Assembly: GCF_004331035.1 (NCBI RefSeq) | Contig: NZ_SJNT01000009.1 | Location: forward strand, 97,573 to 161,572 | DNA length: 64,000 bases | From: Acinetobacter sp. ANC 4910 | Lineage (GTDB): Bacteria; Pseudomonadota; Gammaproteobacteria; Pseudomonadales; Moraxellaceae | Direction: 5' to 3' | In this document: in pieces, positions 18,406 through 27,658 of the stretch | Layout: every line of letters starts with the position of its first letter | Position numbering within the stretch: position 1 is the stretch's first letter | Translations under genes and position numbers: made by a program | The notes under the pieces: model-generated | Told to the model about the DNA's origin: nothing | Databases searched by the model: none | What the model saw: the letters and a program-made list of their open reading frames with translations, nothing else

Positions 18406-18603
18406 TATCTTATTTAAATATTTTAAATAAATTTTCATATTTGTTTAATTATTTTAATCAAAATAGAGGGGTTCAAGCTGTTTTTTAGCCTTTATGGACT
18501 CTTGAAACAATCATGGTATGTTTAAGAAATGTTATTCAACTTCATTCCGAAGCTGTTAATTTATAAAATATAAATCGATTAAAAATTTGTATTGAGGAAA
18601 ACT

Positions 18604-19890
18604 TTGGAGCATTTTACTTTTATTGAACGTATTACAGCGTGGTCAAATCAATATGCTTGGTTAGATATGTCTTTATCTTTAAGCCTATTGATATTACTTG
18701 CGATTTTAACCAATTTTATTGCGAAAAAAATTGTTGTTCGTGGTATTCGTAAAGTCATCTCCAAACTAAAATTTACCAATCATGATATCGTTACTCAACA
18801 TAATGTCATTCGTAGAATTGCCAATATTGTTCCTGCCTTAGTCATCATGAACGGTATTGTGACAATCCCTCATTTATCCGTGAAAATTATTAGCTTGGTA
18901 CAAATGGCGACACAAGCTTTTATTTTTTTCACCTTCGCACTTGCCATCGGTGAAAGCTTAAATATCTTTAATGCGATTTATCAACGCAATCCCAAATCCA
19001 GAAACAAGCCTATTAAAGGCTATTTGCAGTTGGTGAAATTGGTCATTTTTGTGGTCTGCGGTTTAATGATTATTGGCACATTCTTGAAAAAAGATGTCTT
19101 TACACTACTTGCTGGTTTTGGTGCCATGGCAGCCGTATTGATGTTGGTGTTCCAAAATACCATCTTATCCTTGGTCGCTTCTGTACAAATTTCATCTTAC
19201 GATATGGTTCGCATTGGGGATTGGATTGAAATGCCTTCGTTAAATGCGGATGGCGATGTCATTGATATGTCATTACATACAGTCACCGTTCAGAACTTTG
19301 ACAAGACTTTTACAACTATTCCCACCAATAAACTTGTGACAGATACCTTTAGAAATTGGCGTGGTATGGCACAAGCGGGCGTACGTCGTATAAAACGCTC
19401 GATCTTTATCGATCAAAGTAGTGTGCACTTTATGAATAATGAAGAACAACAGAAATTGAAGGAGTTCTTACTTCTAGATCAGTATTTAAATACCAAACAA
19501 GAAGAAATAGAAGAGTTTAATTTGCAACTCTCAAATCAGGCAGTTTATAACCAACGTCGTCTGACCAATTTGGGTACATTTCGTGCCTATGTCGAGTTTT
19601 ACTTAAAACAACATCCTGGTATTGCACAAAATCAGACCATTATGGTGCGTCAATTACAACCAACCAGCGAAGGTCTACCTCTGGAAATTTATAGCTTTGC
19701 CAACACTACGGTGTGGAAAGACTATGAAGCCATTCAAGCCGATATTTTCGATCATTTAATTGCAATTTTACCTGAGTTCGGTTTAAGAATTTACCAAGCG
19801 CCTTCAGGTTCAGACATGAAAGTTTTAGCACAACATTCAGTACATGCACCGAATGACTATCTGCTAGACCGCACTAAATCCCATATTTAA
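18604..19890 (+). CDS. Mechanosensitive ion channel, MscM/YbdG type
   Basis: Inner-membrane MscS-superfamily channel of 428 residues, closest in layout to E. coli YbdG. About five N-terminal helices precede the pore helix and upper beta domain: GFGAMAAVLMLVFQNTILSLVASVQ, given here as GAMAAVLMLVFQNTILSL, then DMVRIGDWIEMPSLNADGDV and TVQNFDKTFTTIPTNKLV. It should open on osmotic downshift. The start is a TTG at 18604 with AGGA five bases upstream (GAGGAAAACTTTG); an upstream TTG at 18592 lacks a Shine-Dalgarno. Confidence 0.88.
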   Translation: MEHFTFIERITAWSNQYAWLDMSLSLSLLILLAILTNFIAKKIVVRGIRKVISKLKFTNHDIVTQHNVIRRIANIVPALVIMNGIVTIPHLSVKIISLVQMATQAFIFFTFALAIGESLNIFNAIYQRNPKSRNKPIKGYLQLVKLVIFVVCGLMIIGTFLKKDVFTLLAGFGAMAAVLMLVFQNTILSLVASVQISSYDMVRIGDWIEMPSLNADGDVIDMSLHTVTVQNFDKTFTTIPTNKLVTDTFRNWRGMAQAGVRRIKRSIFIDQSSVHFMNNEEQQKLKEFLLLDQYLNTKQEEIEEFNLQLSNQAVYNQRRLTNLGTFRAYVEFYLKQHPGIAQNQTIMVRQLQPTSEGLPLEIYSFANTTVWKDYEAIQADIFDHLIAILPEFGLRIYQAPSGSDMKVLAQHSVHAPNDYLLDRTKSHI

Positions 19891-19896
19891 TCATGT

Positions 19897-19925
19897 ATCC
19901 CCTTACTTTTTGTGAGGGGATTTTT
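19897..19925. terminator. Terminator after the mechanosensitive channel gene
   Basis: ATCCCCT / AGGGGAT stem with an 11-nt loop followed by five T residues. Confidence 0.8.
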
Positions 19926-19988
19926 AACTCAAATGTACTATTCAAAGAAACAATAAAAATACTTGATTTAAGTTATTCTACCCGAAAA

Positions 19989-20309
19989 CTATTCACTGAC
20001 TTCAGCATGTTCACAATAATCAAAATATTCTAATTTAAAACTTTCTACCGCTTGCTGCTTTTGGGTTTCATTTGGAAATATGGGGAGATCATAGGCATCT
20101 TCTACAATTGCCTCATACAACTCCCTTGCCCCGTCTTCATATTCAAGTGCAATACTTTTCTGGAGGCTGAGCGGAACTTCATCTTGTCTTTCTTGCATCA
20201 CATTCCCTGCAACAATCGCAATTGCTTGGCAAAAGCTAATGTTATCTTGAACAGATGCAAATAACGCTCCAGAATACAAACAGCAGCAACACATTATTAT
20301 TTTTTTCAT
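19989..20309 (-). CDS. Small exported protein of unknown function
   Basis: Protein of 106 residues with a clear signal peptide: MKKIIMCCCCLYSGALFA, cleaved before SVQD. The mature part is acidic, about 88 residues, with two cysteines (ISFCQAI and FDYCEHA) that could form one disulfide in the periplasm. I do not recognise a domain. It is monocistronic and convergent with the mechanosensitive channel. Confidence 0.7.
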   Translation of the reverse strand: MKKIIMCCCCLYSGALFASVQDNISFCQAIAIVAGNVMQERQDEVPLSLQKSIALEYEDGARELYEAIVEDAYDLPIFPNETQKQQAVESFKLEYFDYCEHAEVSE

Positions 20310-20426
20310 AATGCACCTGTTTTATGTGCTTTAGTTCCATTTTAACAAGCGGAATGTGAAGCTGCTGTAATTTCTTGTTGGAGCAAAATTAAAGTCTTGC
20401 CTTCTTATTTTGTTTCACAACTTTAA

Positions 20427-21038
20427 CTAACGCTTGCTCATTACAAGCTTTAGGGCAAATAACAAGAAAATAGTTCCTGTAATTTGATCTAAGCATCGCA
20501 CAATCTTTGGCTGTTTAAGAAACCTAGAAATTGGCTGCATCATAACAATAAGTATGCTTGACCACAGGAACCCTAACACAACATGTATGGCAACCAGTCC
20601 CATAATCCAAATAAATGGGGTGACATCTTTTGGAATGAACTGCGGTAAAAAAGTGATATAAAAAAGCCCAACCTTGGGATTAAGAATATTGCAAAAAAAT
20701 CCTTTTAAGAACCAATTAGTTGTTCTTTGTATGTCCATGTTATTTTCTAGACTACTACGCGGCTTGACCAATAATTGTAATCCTAACCAAGCCAAATAAG
20801 CGGCTCCAATCCATTTTAAAACATTAAAAGCAAGTTCAGAGGTTGCCAATAATGCACCCAACCCACATGCAACAACTATTCCCCATACCATGCACCCGAA
20901 GTTAATGCCTAATGCAGTTTGAAAAGCCTTTTGACAGGTTTCAAGTGTGGCGGTACGAATAATTAACGTGGTATCTAAACCTGGGGTAATGGTCAAAATA
21001 ACAATTGCGATTATATAAGGGATAAGTATTTCAAGCAT
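20427..21038 (-). CDS. LysE/RhtB-family amino acid exporter
   Basis: Inner-membrane exporter of 203 residues with about six helices. The N-terminal family motif is VILTITPGLDTTLIIRTA and the second conserved block is IGAAYLAWLGLQLL; NILNPKVGLFYITFLPQF is also typical. Members export lysine, arginine, homoserine or threonine; the substrate is not predictable here. No LysR/Lrp partner gene is adjacent. Confidence 0.88.
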   Translation of the reverse strand: MLEILIPYIIAIVILTITPGLDTTLIIRTATLETCQKAFQTALGINFGCMVWGIVVACGLGALLATSELAFNVLKWIGAAYLAWLGLQLLVKPRSSLENNMDIQRTTNWFLKGFFCNILNPKVGLFYITFLPQFIPKDVTPFIWIMGLVAIHVVLGFLWSSILIVMMQPISRFLKQPKIVRCLDQITGTIFLLFALKLVMSKR

Positions 21039-21249
21039 ATCTGACTCACTTCTTTTTCAAACTGACTCAATACGTAGTGGGTTCGTACGCATTAACAAGA
21101 TTAATGAGTAAACCCTATAAAAATGAGTATTAACATAAAGTCGAGATAATCACTTAAAGTATTTTAAAAAAATTAAATGCAGTTACAGCATTTAGATCAA
21201 TCTTACGCAATCTAATCATCAATTTGTTAGTCAGATATTTATATTTAAT

Positions 21250-21279
21250 GAATAAGGTCTACCTAAGTAGACCTTATTC
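21250..21279. terminator. Terminator after the cold-shock-like gene
   Basis: A 13-bp perfect stem (GAATAAGGTCTAC / GTAGACCTTATTC) with a 4-nt loop, downstream of the small minus-strand gene at 21317. Confidence 0.6.
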
Positions 21280-21316
21280 GATGTTTTTTGAAGAGTGGAT
21301 AAAGCTGAAAATAAAA

Positions 21317-21511
21317 TTAATGCGTATTTGTTACTTCCCAAACAGAAGTTACGTCAGCACCGTCTATGACAAAATCAACAATTAAACCATCAATAGGTAA
21401 ATTATTAGGATCGTTCCATTGCTCCACCGCAAAATAGAACCATTCACCACACTCATCACGAATCATGCCCAATTGTGTTTGGGAATCGTATCGTTCTACA
21501 CATCCTCTCAT
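21317..21511 (-). CDS. Small cold-shock-like OB-fold protein
   Basis: Protein of 64 residues with a good Shine-Dalgarno (AAAGGTGAC). The pattern MRGCVERYDSQTQLGMIRDE, then GEWFYFAV, follows the layout of cold-shock domains (MKGxVKWFNxxKGFGFI, then VFVHF), but the RNA-binding aromatic residues of RNP1 are replaced by LGMI. It may be a divergent single-strand nucleic-acid-binding protein or an OB-fold that has lost binding. No neighbours suggest a role. Confidence 0.6.
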   Translation of the reverse strand: MRGCVERYDSQTQLGMIRDECGEWFYFAVEQWNDPNNLPIDGLIVDFVIDGADVTSVWEVTNTH

Positions 21512-21724
21512 ATTGTCACCTTTATTATTGATTCAATTATTTAAGTTAACAATTACAGGGTATTAAAGTTATCAATAAGCCTGTGTCGATAAAAATTTTA
21601 TCATTATTTTCCAGAAAAAATACGACTTTTTTCACATTTTTCTAATAATTATCGACAGCGTATTCCATATTAAAATATATTTCTATAGAAATAACCGATC
21701 ATTATTTTTCAATTCAATTCCCAG

Positions 21725-21952
21725 TTATTTCACTTGAAAATAGTGTTTATCCGTAACCAAAGTAATTCTGAGTTTTTTATAAAATCTAAGGATTGGATCC
21801 TCATTTCCTTTCATGATTTGATCTGCGAATTTATCATCTTGCATGAGTACCGCATAAGTTTTATAGCCAAAAACTAACTCGCTTGGTACTTTTCCAGTTT
21901 GTGTAAATTCGTCAATTTGCTTGTTTATTTTCTTTACAGATAAATCATTCAT
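21725..21952 (-). CDS. Small hypothetical protein
   Basis: Frame of 75 residues, charged and soluble, with no recognised domain; the Shine-Dalgarno is weak. An amphipathic N-terminal part (NDLSVKKINKQIDEFTQTG) is followed by a tyrosine/lysine-rich end. Its codon use resembles the neighbouring genes, which supports it only modestly. Confidence 0.5.
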   Translation of the reverse strand: MNDLSVKKINKQIDEFTQTGKVPSELVFGYKTYAVLMQDDKFADQIMKGNEDPILRFYKKLRITLVTDKHYFQVK

Positions 21953-22250
21953 GTTTTTTAAAGTTTCGGATTAGGCTTACTTTTTTATAATTGAAAAACA
22001 TGACAAAAATGTGAACATGAGCACCTTCTGTGTTAGCCGACTTTATGATGGTGCGTTAGATTGATATGGATTACAATGAATTCAAACAAATTTCGGTTGT
22101 ACTTTTACATATGAATTTAGGACAAATGAACGTTTTCATCTTCCTAATCCGTTATCTTTGAAAATACAATCCCGACTTTTTTCTTGTGAAAATTTTATTT
22201 ATCTTATTGTTATTTCTAAATTATGCAATTTTACCAAGAGGTTAATATTA

Positions 22251-24104
22251 ATGCTTAGATGGTTCGAAAAGCGTGTAGATCCCTATCCTAGTCAAGGTTT
22301 AAAAGATCCACTGCCTACAACTTTCTTTGCATTTGTCTGGAGTGCATCCAAAGGCATACGTCCTTACCTGCTTATTTTAGTGCTTTGTACCGCAGGCGCT
22401 GCAAGTTTTGAAGCTTTGTTGTATGCCAAAATTGGCGACTTAGTCAATTGGCTCAGTAAAAGTCAACCCGATACGTTTTTGGCACAACATCGCCAAAACT
22501 TAATGTTACTGAGCATGATATTACTCGGTAATATCTTTTTTGCTAACTTCCAATCCATTATTAAACACCAAATTCTATTTAGCAGCTTTCCAATGCGTCT
22601 GCGGTGGAAGTTTCATAATTTACTATTACAGCAAAGTCTTGATTTCTTTCATAATGATTTTGCAGGGCGACTTTCTGCCAAAGTCATGCAAACAGCCCTT
22701 GCGGTGCGTGAATTCTGGATGATTTTAGGCGATATGCTTGCTTATGTACTGATCTACTTCTTTACAGTCAGTATTGTACTTGGGTCCATATCACCATTTC
22801 TGATTATTCCGCTATTGGTCTGGTTGGCTTTATTCCTGCTTGCAGCATGGTATTTCATTCCACGACTGAGCAAAATTTCCAATGAGCAAGCCGATGCTCG
22901 TGCGGTCATGACGGGGCGTGTAACCGATGCCTACACCAATATTCAAACGGTAAAACTATTTGCCCATGCTGGTCGTGAAAGTCAGTACGCCAAGGCATCC
23001 ATGCAAGAGTTTATGCGGACAGTGTATAAGCAAATGCGATTGGGTTCAGGTTATGAAATAAGCATTAACTCGCTCAGCATTGTGCTTTATGCAGGTGTAC
23101 TTGGAACAGCTTTATGGTTGTGGATGGAAGGTCGTGCAGAGCTCGGCATTATTGCTGCAACCACAGCAATGATTTTAAAATTAAACAGTATTGCCGAATT
23201 TATGATGTGGCAAACATCTGCTTTATTTGAAAATGTCGGCACTATTCAAGATGGTATGAAAACATTAGGCCGTCCTATTAGCATTCAGGATAAACCAAAT
23301 GCTACTACGCTTGAGGTGAAACACGGCGAAATTAAGTTTGAAGATGTCTGTTTTGCCTATAATGAAAAAAATGTTATTGATCACTTTAATTTAACCATAC
23401 GTCCAGGTGAAAAAATTGGTATTGTCGGGCGTTCTGGTGCTGGTAAATCTACGCTGATTCAATTGTTATTACACTTCTATACCATTAACCAAGGTCGTAT
23501 TTTAATTGATGGGCAAAACATAGAGGACGTAAGCCAAGACAGTCTGCGTAAAAGTATTGCTTTGGTCACGCAAGATACATCGCTATTGCATCGTACCGTT
23601 GCAGAAAATATCAAATACGGACGCCCAGATGCCAGTGATGCAGACATGTATGATGCAGTTCGCAAAGCCAAAGCAGAAGATTTTATTCCGCAACTGACCG
23701 ACCTTCGTGGTCAAAAAGGTTATGACGCTTATGTCGGCGAACGCGGAGTAAAACTTTCGGGTGGACAACGTCAGCGTATTGCAATTGCACGAGTATTCTT
23801 AAAAGATGCCCCTATTCTGATTCTTGATGAAGCCACCAGTGCATTAGACTCTGAAGTCGAAGCTGCAATTCAGTCCAGTTTGGATGATCTAATGCAAGAT
23901 AAAACAGTCATTGCAATTGCACATCGTCTTTCTACCATTGCACAAATGGATCGTTTAATTGTACTTGATCAGGGCCGAATTGCAGAACAAGGTACGCATG
24001 ATGAATTGGTTGCCTTGAATGGTATTTATGCACAATTATGGCAACGCCAAACTGGCGGTTTTTTAATTGAACAACATGAACTGAAAAATAAGGATAGTGC
24101 TTGA
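22251..24104 (+). CDS. ABC exporter, fused membrane and ATPase domains
   Basis: Half-transporter of 617 residues working as a homodimer in the inner membrane. Six transmembrane helices fill roughly residues 30-330. The ATPase carries Walker A GRSGAGKST at about 393, signature LSGGQRQRIA at about 500, Walker B ILILDEATSALD at about 521 and the H-loop IAHRLSTI. Substrate unknown; lipid, peptide or drug are possible for this MsbA-like group. I begin at the ATG at 22251 with AAGAGG upstream; the frame is open to 22158. Its TGA overlaps the next ATG, so the MaoC gene is translationally coupled. Confidence 0.9.
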   Translation: MLRWFEKRVDPYPSQGLKDPLPTTFFAFVWSASKGIRPYLLILVLCTAGAASFEALLYAKIGDLVNWLSKSQPDTFLAQHRQNLMLLSMILLGNIFFANFQSIIKHQILFSSFPMRLRWKFHNLLLQQSLDFFHNDFAGRLSAKVMQTALAVREFWMILGDMLAYVLIYFFTVSIVLGSISPFLIIPLLVWLALFLLAAWYFIPRLSKISNEQADARAVMTGRVTDAYTNIQTVKLFAHAGRESQYAKASMQEFMRTVYKQMRLGSGYEISINSLSIVLYAGVLGTALWLWMEGRAELGIIAATTAMILKLNSIAEFMMWQTSALFENVGTIQDGMKTLGRPISIQDKPNATTLEVKHGEIKFEDVCFAYNEKNVIDHFNLTIRPGEKIGIVGRSGAGKSTLIQLLLHFYTINQGRILIDGQNIEDVSQDSLRKSIALVTQDTSLLHRTVAENIKYGRPDASDADMYDAVRKAKAEDFIPQLTDLRGQKGYDAYVGERGVKLSGGQRQRIAIARVFLKDAPILILDEATSALDSEVEAAIQSSLDDLMQDKTVIAIAHRLSTIAQMDRLIVLDQGRIAEQGTHDELVALNGIYAQLWQRQTGGFLIEQHELKNKDSA

Positions 24105-24556
24105 TGTTGTATTTGGAAGATCTACACGTCGGTGATCGCTTTAAAAGCCGTGCTTATGAAATGACTGTCGATGAAATTAAGCATTTTGCACATCAATTTG
24201 ATCCGCAACCGTTTCACACCAACGAGATAGAGGCAGCTAACCATCCTATTTTCAAAGGATTAGCTGCGAGTGGTTGGCATACTTCTGCGGTAACGATGCG
24301 ATTGTGGACAGAATGTTTTCCTGTAGCGTATGGCTTAATTGGTTCCGAAGCCCAAGTACGTTGGCCAAGACCGACTCGCGCAGGTGACCAGATTCATGTT
24401 GAGGTGGAAATTACCGAAATTAAACCGTCAAAATCCAAACCTGACCGAGCTATTGTGAGTTATACCACCGAAACACTCAATCAAAATGGTGAAGCGGTAT
24501 TACTGGGAAATACCAAAATTTTAGTGTTTAGTAAAAACTATCAACCTGATCTTTAA
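24104..24556 (+). CDS. MaoC-like hot-dog dehydratase
   Basis: Cytoplasmic single hot-dog domain of 150 residues, likely an (R)-specific enoyl-CoA hydratase. The hydratase motif with catalytic aspartate and histidine is readable: FAHQFDPQPFHTNEIEA, followed by GLAASGWHTSAVTMRLW. The ATG shares its first base with the last base of the upstream stop codon (TGATG). Pairing with an ABC exporter is unusual and gives no clear pathway. Confidence 0.85.
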   Translation: MLYLEDLHVGDRFKSRAYEMTVDEIKHFAHQFDPQPFHTNEIEAANHPIFKGLAASGWHTSAVTMRLWTECFPVAYGLIGSEAQVRWPRPTRAGDQIHVEVEITEIKPSKSKPDRAIVSYTTETLNQNGEAVLLGNTKILVFSKNYQPDL

Positions 24557-24564
24557 AAGATGAT

Positions 24565-24594
24565 GATTCTAAAATCATTCGTGGTTTTAGAATC
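24565..24594. terminator. Terminator after the maoC-like gene
   Basis: A 10-bp stem (GATTCTAAAA / TTTTAGAATC) with a 10-nt loop, eight bases after the stop codon; only a weak T-run follows. Confidence 0.5.
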
Positions 24595-24698
24595 CGCTTT
24601 ATCTAATTTGTCGAACAATTTATAAGGCGTGTACTTATGTTTCATGCCAATATAAAAACGAACTGATATAACAACATTAAACGTGCAATGGATCGCGC

Positions 24699-25727
24699 AT
24701 GAATACTATTTCGTCTAGACAAGATCAAGGAATTCCTGGAGTCTATGGTCTGCTACTTTTAGATGTCGTGTCACGCTGGGGCTATAATGCAGACACTTTA
24801 TTTGCTCCATTCCAGCTCAATAGTGAAAAATTAGCGGAGCCAGATTTTCGAATCTCGACTTCAGTCGCCAATGCATTACTTCAACATGCCTTGACTCTGA
24901 CAGGTGAATCAACACTTGGTTATCATTTAGGTACGCAAATGCGTATTTCTATTCATGGTTTTATTGGTTATGCCATTATGACTGCAAATGATATTACCGA
25001 TGCCCTTGTCCTCGCCAACCGCTTTGTGCAATTAAGATTGCCCTTCTTGCAAATCTATTTTTCTACTTTTGCTGAAAAAGCAACTTTGCAACTCAGAAGT
25101 GATGTCTGTATAGAACCCTTACGTTCAGAAATTTGTATTGCATTAACCATTGGCATCATTTCTATGGCCAAAGCCATTACAGGGGTAACAGATTTGGGCG
25201 GTGAGATTGATTTTGATTTTCCCCAACCCGAAGGTTTTGAACGCTATATTACGAAGTTCCCAAATCATCAATTTCGTTTTGATCAACCTCATTTATTGAT
25301 GAGCTTTGACAAAAAATACCTCGCATTGAAAATGATGAATGCTGACCCGATTGCGAGTCAAATTGCTATTAACCAATGTGAAGCTGAACTTTCGGCTTTA
25401 GGTGAGCGCAGACGGCTCTCTATGGCGGTTCGCGACATTTTGACGCATTCAGAACAGCATTATTTAAGTATTGAAAATGTGGCCTATCGCTTACATATGT
25501 CTGATAGAACCTTGAAGCGACAGTTAGCAACCGAAGGAACCTCGTTTTCAACAATTGTTGATGAAGTACGCTACCGACATGCAACGTCACTACTCTCCCG
25601 AACGGATTATACTCTTGAACAAATTGCAGATGAACTGGGCTATAGTGATGTTGCCAATTTCAGTCGGGCCTTTAAACGTTGGAGTGGTCGTAGCCCAAGT
25701 AATTGGCGTAAAGATCCATACCTATAA
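24699..25727 (+). CDS. AraC-family transcriptional regulator
   Basis: Protein of 342 residues. The N-terminal about 200 residues resemble the arabinose-binding-like ligand domain found in OruR/ArgR-type AraC regulators. The C-terminal AraC DNA-binding domain has two helix-turn-helix units: SIENVAYRLHMSDRTLKRQL and TLEQIADELGYSDVANFSRA. The target is unknown; neighbours are the ABC/MaoC pair upstream and gcvH downstream, both on the same strand. Confidence 0.88.
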   Translation: MNTISSRQDQGIPGVYGLLLLDVVSRWGYNADTLFAPFQLNSEKLAEPDFRISTSVANALLQHALTLTGESTLGYHLGTQMRISIHGFIGYAIMTANDITDALVLANRFVQLRLPFLQIYFSTFAEKATLQLRSDVCIEPLRSEICIALTIGIISMAKAITGVTDLGGEIDFDFPQPEGFERYITKFPNHQFRFDQPHLLMSFDKKYLALKMMNADPIASQIAINQCEAELSALGERRRLSMAVRDILTHSEQHYLSIENVAYRLHMSDRTLKRQLATEGTSFSTIVDEVRYRHATSLLSRTDYTLEQIADELGYSDVANFSRAFKRWSGRSPSNWRKDPYL

Positions 25728-25797
25728 GCCTTTTGTTTTTATGTAAAAACATGTATAAAGCATGACAAAAATAAATGAATACTTTTGAGGAGTCATC

Positions 25798-26172
25798 ATG
25801 AATCATCCTTCAGATTTGAAATATGCGAGCACGCACGAATGGGTGAAAATTGAAGGTGATCTTGTTGTAACTGGGATTTCAGACCATGCGCAGGATGCCT
25901 TAGGCGATTTAGTTTATGTCGAAATGCCAGAAGTGGGACAACAAGTGACTGCTGGTGAACAAGCGGGTGTTGTTGAATCTGTGAAAACAGCTTCTGACAT
26001 TCATGCGCCTATTTCTGGGGTTGTAGTTGAAGTAAATACAGCACTGGAAGATGATCCTGACTTTGTAAATGATGCACCCTATGGCAAAGGTTGGATTTAT
26101 AAAATCAAGCCAAATAACATCGATGATGTAAACACATTATTGTCTAGTACGGACTATGAAGCAGGACTCTAA
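25798..26172 (+). CDS. gcvH: Glycine cleavage system H protein
   Basis: Lipoyl carrier protein of 124 residues that shuttles the aminomethyl group between the P and T proteins during glycine breakdown. The lipoylation lysine is K63 in [13 protein letters not shown]. The usual N-terminal HEWV motif is present ([11 protein letters not shown]). A GAGG Shine-Dalgarno precedes the ATG. gcvT and gcvP are not in the window, so it is an unlinked H protein here. Confidence 0.93.
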   Translation: MNHPSDLKYASTHEWVKIEGDLVVTGISDHAQDALGDLVYVEMPEVGQQVTAGEQAGVVESVKTASDIHAPISGVVVEVNTALEDDPDFVNDAPYGKGWIYKIKPNNIDDVNTLLSSTDYEAGL

Positions 26173-26188
26173 GTTATCCTTGTTTCTT

Positions 26189-26215
26189 AAAAATCAGCTT
26201 TCGGGCTGATTTTTT
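26189..26215 (+). terminator. Terminator after gcvH
   Basis: AAAAATCAGC / GCTGATTTTT stem, 6-nt loop, T-tail. Confidence 0.85.
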
Positions 26216-26430
26216 ATACCTAAAATCCGTCAATAATCAAATAACGATAATTTTATTAAATATAAAAAACATTAATATAAAAAAATACATCAAAATATCA
26301 ATTTACTTTATTTTTCTTCTTTACTTGGTTATGATTAAACCTCATCTTCATGACCTTGGTATGCTCAGGGAATACATAAAAATAGTAATAGCCACATTGT
26401 CGTGATTCCCTTTCTACTTCTGGGTCAATT

Positions 26431-27606
26431 ATGTCACATTCATCTACAATTCAGCTTTGGAATAAGTCTTTTATACTGTGTCTAGCCAATAACTTATTTT
26501 TATTTATCTTTTATTTTGCGCAAACCACAATTCTGCCCATCTATATTTTACAAGACTTACATGGCAGCCTTGCTCAAGCTGGATTAGCCATGACTTTATT
26601 CATGGCATCGTCTATTGCGGTACGCCCTTTTAGTGGATTAATCATTGAAAAGTTTGGTCGGAAAAAAACACTTTTTATCTCTGAGCTTCTGTTCTGTTTA
26701 TTTTCCGTTGCCTACATCTTTGCAGATAATCTAGAGGTTTTACTCTGGCTACGTTTTTTACATGGCATTTGGTTTAGTATTTTAACCACAGTCACTGTGC
26801 CTATTGCCAATGAATTCATTCCAGATTCACGCCGTGGTGAAGGTATGGGTTACTTTGTCATGTCGGTCAACTTGGGCATTGTCTTAGGTCCACTCATTGG
26901 TTTATCGCTTATTCAACCATTATCTTATACTGTTGTTGCAAGTATTCTCGCTGCAATTGTATGTCTCGGTTTTATCTTTTGTTTTTTAATCCCCATTCAT
27001 ACAACGACTTCGAACACGCTAGCTCCACAGAAAAGACAACTCTCGATTCATGATTTTATTGAGAAAAAAGCGCTGCCTGTTTCTATTATGGCGATGATGG
27101 TTTCATTTGCTTATGCAAGCATTATGTCATTTATCTCGACCTATTCCGCATCGAAAAACTTACTTGCTTATGCCAGCCTATTTTTTATTGTTTTCGCAAT
27201 TTCGATGATGAGCCTGCGCCCTTTCACTGGAAAAATTTATGACCGTAAGGGGCCAAGCTATGTCATTTACCCAGCTTTAACTTTGTTTTCAGTGGGTCTT
27301 ATTGTACTCAGCCAAATCAATAGTTTAATGGGATTTATACTTGCAGCCATTTTTATTGGGATGGGGTTTGGCTCAGTACAACCCTGCCTGCAAACGCTGG
27401 CTATTCAACGTGCAGCACCTCAACGAATTGGTCATGCAACATCCACCTTTTTCACTTTTTACGATTTAGGCATTGCACTAGGTTCAATACTTTTAGGTAT
27501 TTTAATCACAGCACAAGGTTATAGCATGTCCTATATCTTATGTGCGGTCATCGTATTACTGAGCTTATTGTTTTATAAATTTTGTGTGGTCACTACAACA
27601 AAATAG
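26431..27606 (+). CDS. MFS transporter
   Basis: Twelve-helix major facilitator superfamily protein of 391 residues. The loop 2-3 signature is recognisable (GLIIEKFGRKKTLFISE), and R-F-L-H-G in the fourth helix plus GYFVMSVNLGIVLGPLIG in helix 5 (motif C-like) point to a drug/metabolite:H+ antiporter. Substrate unknown. It is monocistronic and convergent with the DAHP synthase gene. Confidence 0.85.
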   Translation: MSHSSTIQLWNKSFILCLANNLFLFIFYFAQTTILPIYILQDLHGSLAQAGLAMTLFMASSIAVRPFSGLIIEKFGRKKTLFISELLFCLFSVAYIFADNLEVLLWLRFLHGIWFSILTTVTVPIANEFIPDSRRGEGMGYFVMSVNLGIVLGPLIGLSLIQPLSYTVVASILAAIVCLGFIFCFLIPIHTTTSNTLAPQKRQLSIHDFIEKKALPVSIMAMMVSFAYASIMSFISTYSASKNLLAYASLFFIVFAISMMSLRPFTGKIYDRKGPSYVIYPALTLFSVGLIVLSQINSLMGFILAAIFIGMGFGSVQPCLQTLAIQRAAPQRIGHATSTFFTFYDLGIALGSILLGILITAQGYSMSYILCAVIVLLSLLFYKFCVVTTTK

Positions 27607-27617
27607 CATACAAAATT

Positions 27618-27643
27618 AAGCCCCTGATTTTCAGGGGCTTTTT
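27618..27643. terminator. Bidirectional terminator
   Basis: AAGCCCCTGA / TCAGGGGCTT stem with a 3-nt loop and T-tail, between the convergent MFS and DAHP synthase genes. Confidence 0.9.
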
Positions 27644-27658
27644 ACAATCAATATTTTA

